Shown here piece after piece: positions 64,000 through 64,000 of a stretch of 64,000 bases of DNA. The position numbers and the translations under genes were made by a program. The notes beneath the pieces were generated by a model that searched no databases, had not been told where the DNA came from, and saw nothing but the letters and a program-made list of their open reading frames with translations. Every line of letters begins with the position of its first letter. Position 1 is the first letter of the stretch. The DNA lies in NCBI GenBank assembly GCA_030154085.1, contig JASKKR010000009.1:1-64000 (forward strand), given 5' to 3'. The DNA is from Candidatus Cloacimonadota bacterium. GTDB taxonomy: Bacteria; Cloacimonadota; Cloacimonadia; Cloacimonadales; Cloacimonadaceae.

Positions 64000-64000
64000 C

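Overview
The window looks like chromosome from a Gram-negative, anaerobic, fermentative bacterium, most likely of the Cloacimonadota (FCB group). The basis is indirect. Several large secreted proteins end in a FlgD-like / Por-type tail with an NYPNPFNP core. There is a complete Rnf complex, a phosphotransacetylase, PorV-like outer membrane proteins, a TonB/ExbB/ExbD set and LPS-type glycosyltransferases. Stops of all three kinds occur, so TAG is not generally recoded.

Layout. 1-9 kb: three large surface or secreted protein genes. The first is split by an in-frame TAG inside its vWA domain. The second begins just after a run of eight G. A decayed IS256-type element lies between them. 9.3-12 kb: acyl-CoA dehydrogenase, queH and an uncharacterised conserved gene. 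12.2-17.4 kb: rnfCDGEAB, closed by a strong terminator. 17.6-26.2 kb, minus strand: tRNA-Arg(ACG), an MsbA-like ABC exporter, five glycosyltransferase-type genes of LPS or surface glycan assembly, a TatD hydrolase and tcdA. 26.3-36 kb, plus strand: a PAS histidine kinase, an EIIA(Ntr)-like protein, a PorV-like protein, glyS, pta, an aspartate aminotransferase, a small membrane protein, a PfkB kinase and purM.

36-47.9 kb: a 12 kb operon with a good sigma70 promoter and a perfect terminator. It carries a TonB-dependent receptor, ExbB, two ExbD, TonB, a 1045-residue secreted protein, a PorV-like barrel and a second tail-bearing secreted protein. This is the most coherent candidate for an undescribed system: an energised outer-membrane machine encoded with a PorV-type shuttle and its likely cargo. 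Calcium-loop motifs (DxDGDGxxDED type) recur in three of its proteins.

47.9-49 kb: a gene-poor strip with a structured repeat that also occurs at 26.56 kb (114 bp, 13 differences, with compensatory changes in two stems), a cluster of palindromic hairpins, and remnants of secreted-protein genes. 49-53.3 kb: an RNB-family ribonuclease, tRNA-Arg(CCT), asd and an M20 deacetylase. 53.3-60.9 kb, minus strand: a surface polysaccharide cluster (VanZ-like, AroB-family, propeller protein, WecA/MraY-like, GT4, degenerate polysaccharide deacetylase). 61.2-64 kb: the first two steps of phosphonate synthesis, with PEP mutase fused to a cytidylyltransferase-like domain and then phosphonopyruvate decarboxylase. 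CACAGATT-type repeats lie between these two genes and run into the 3' end of the second.
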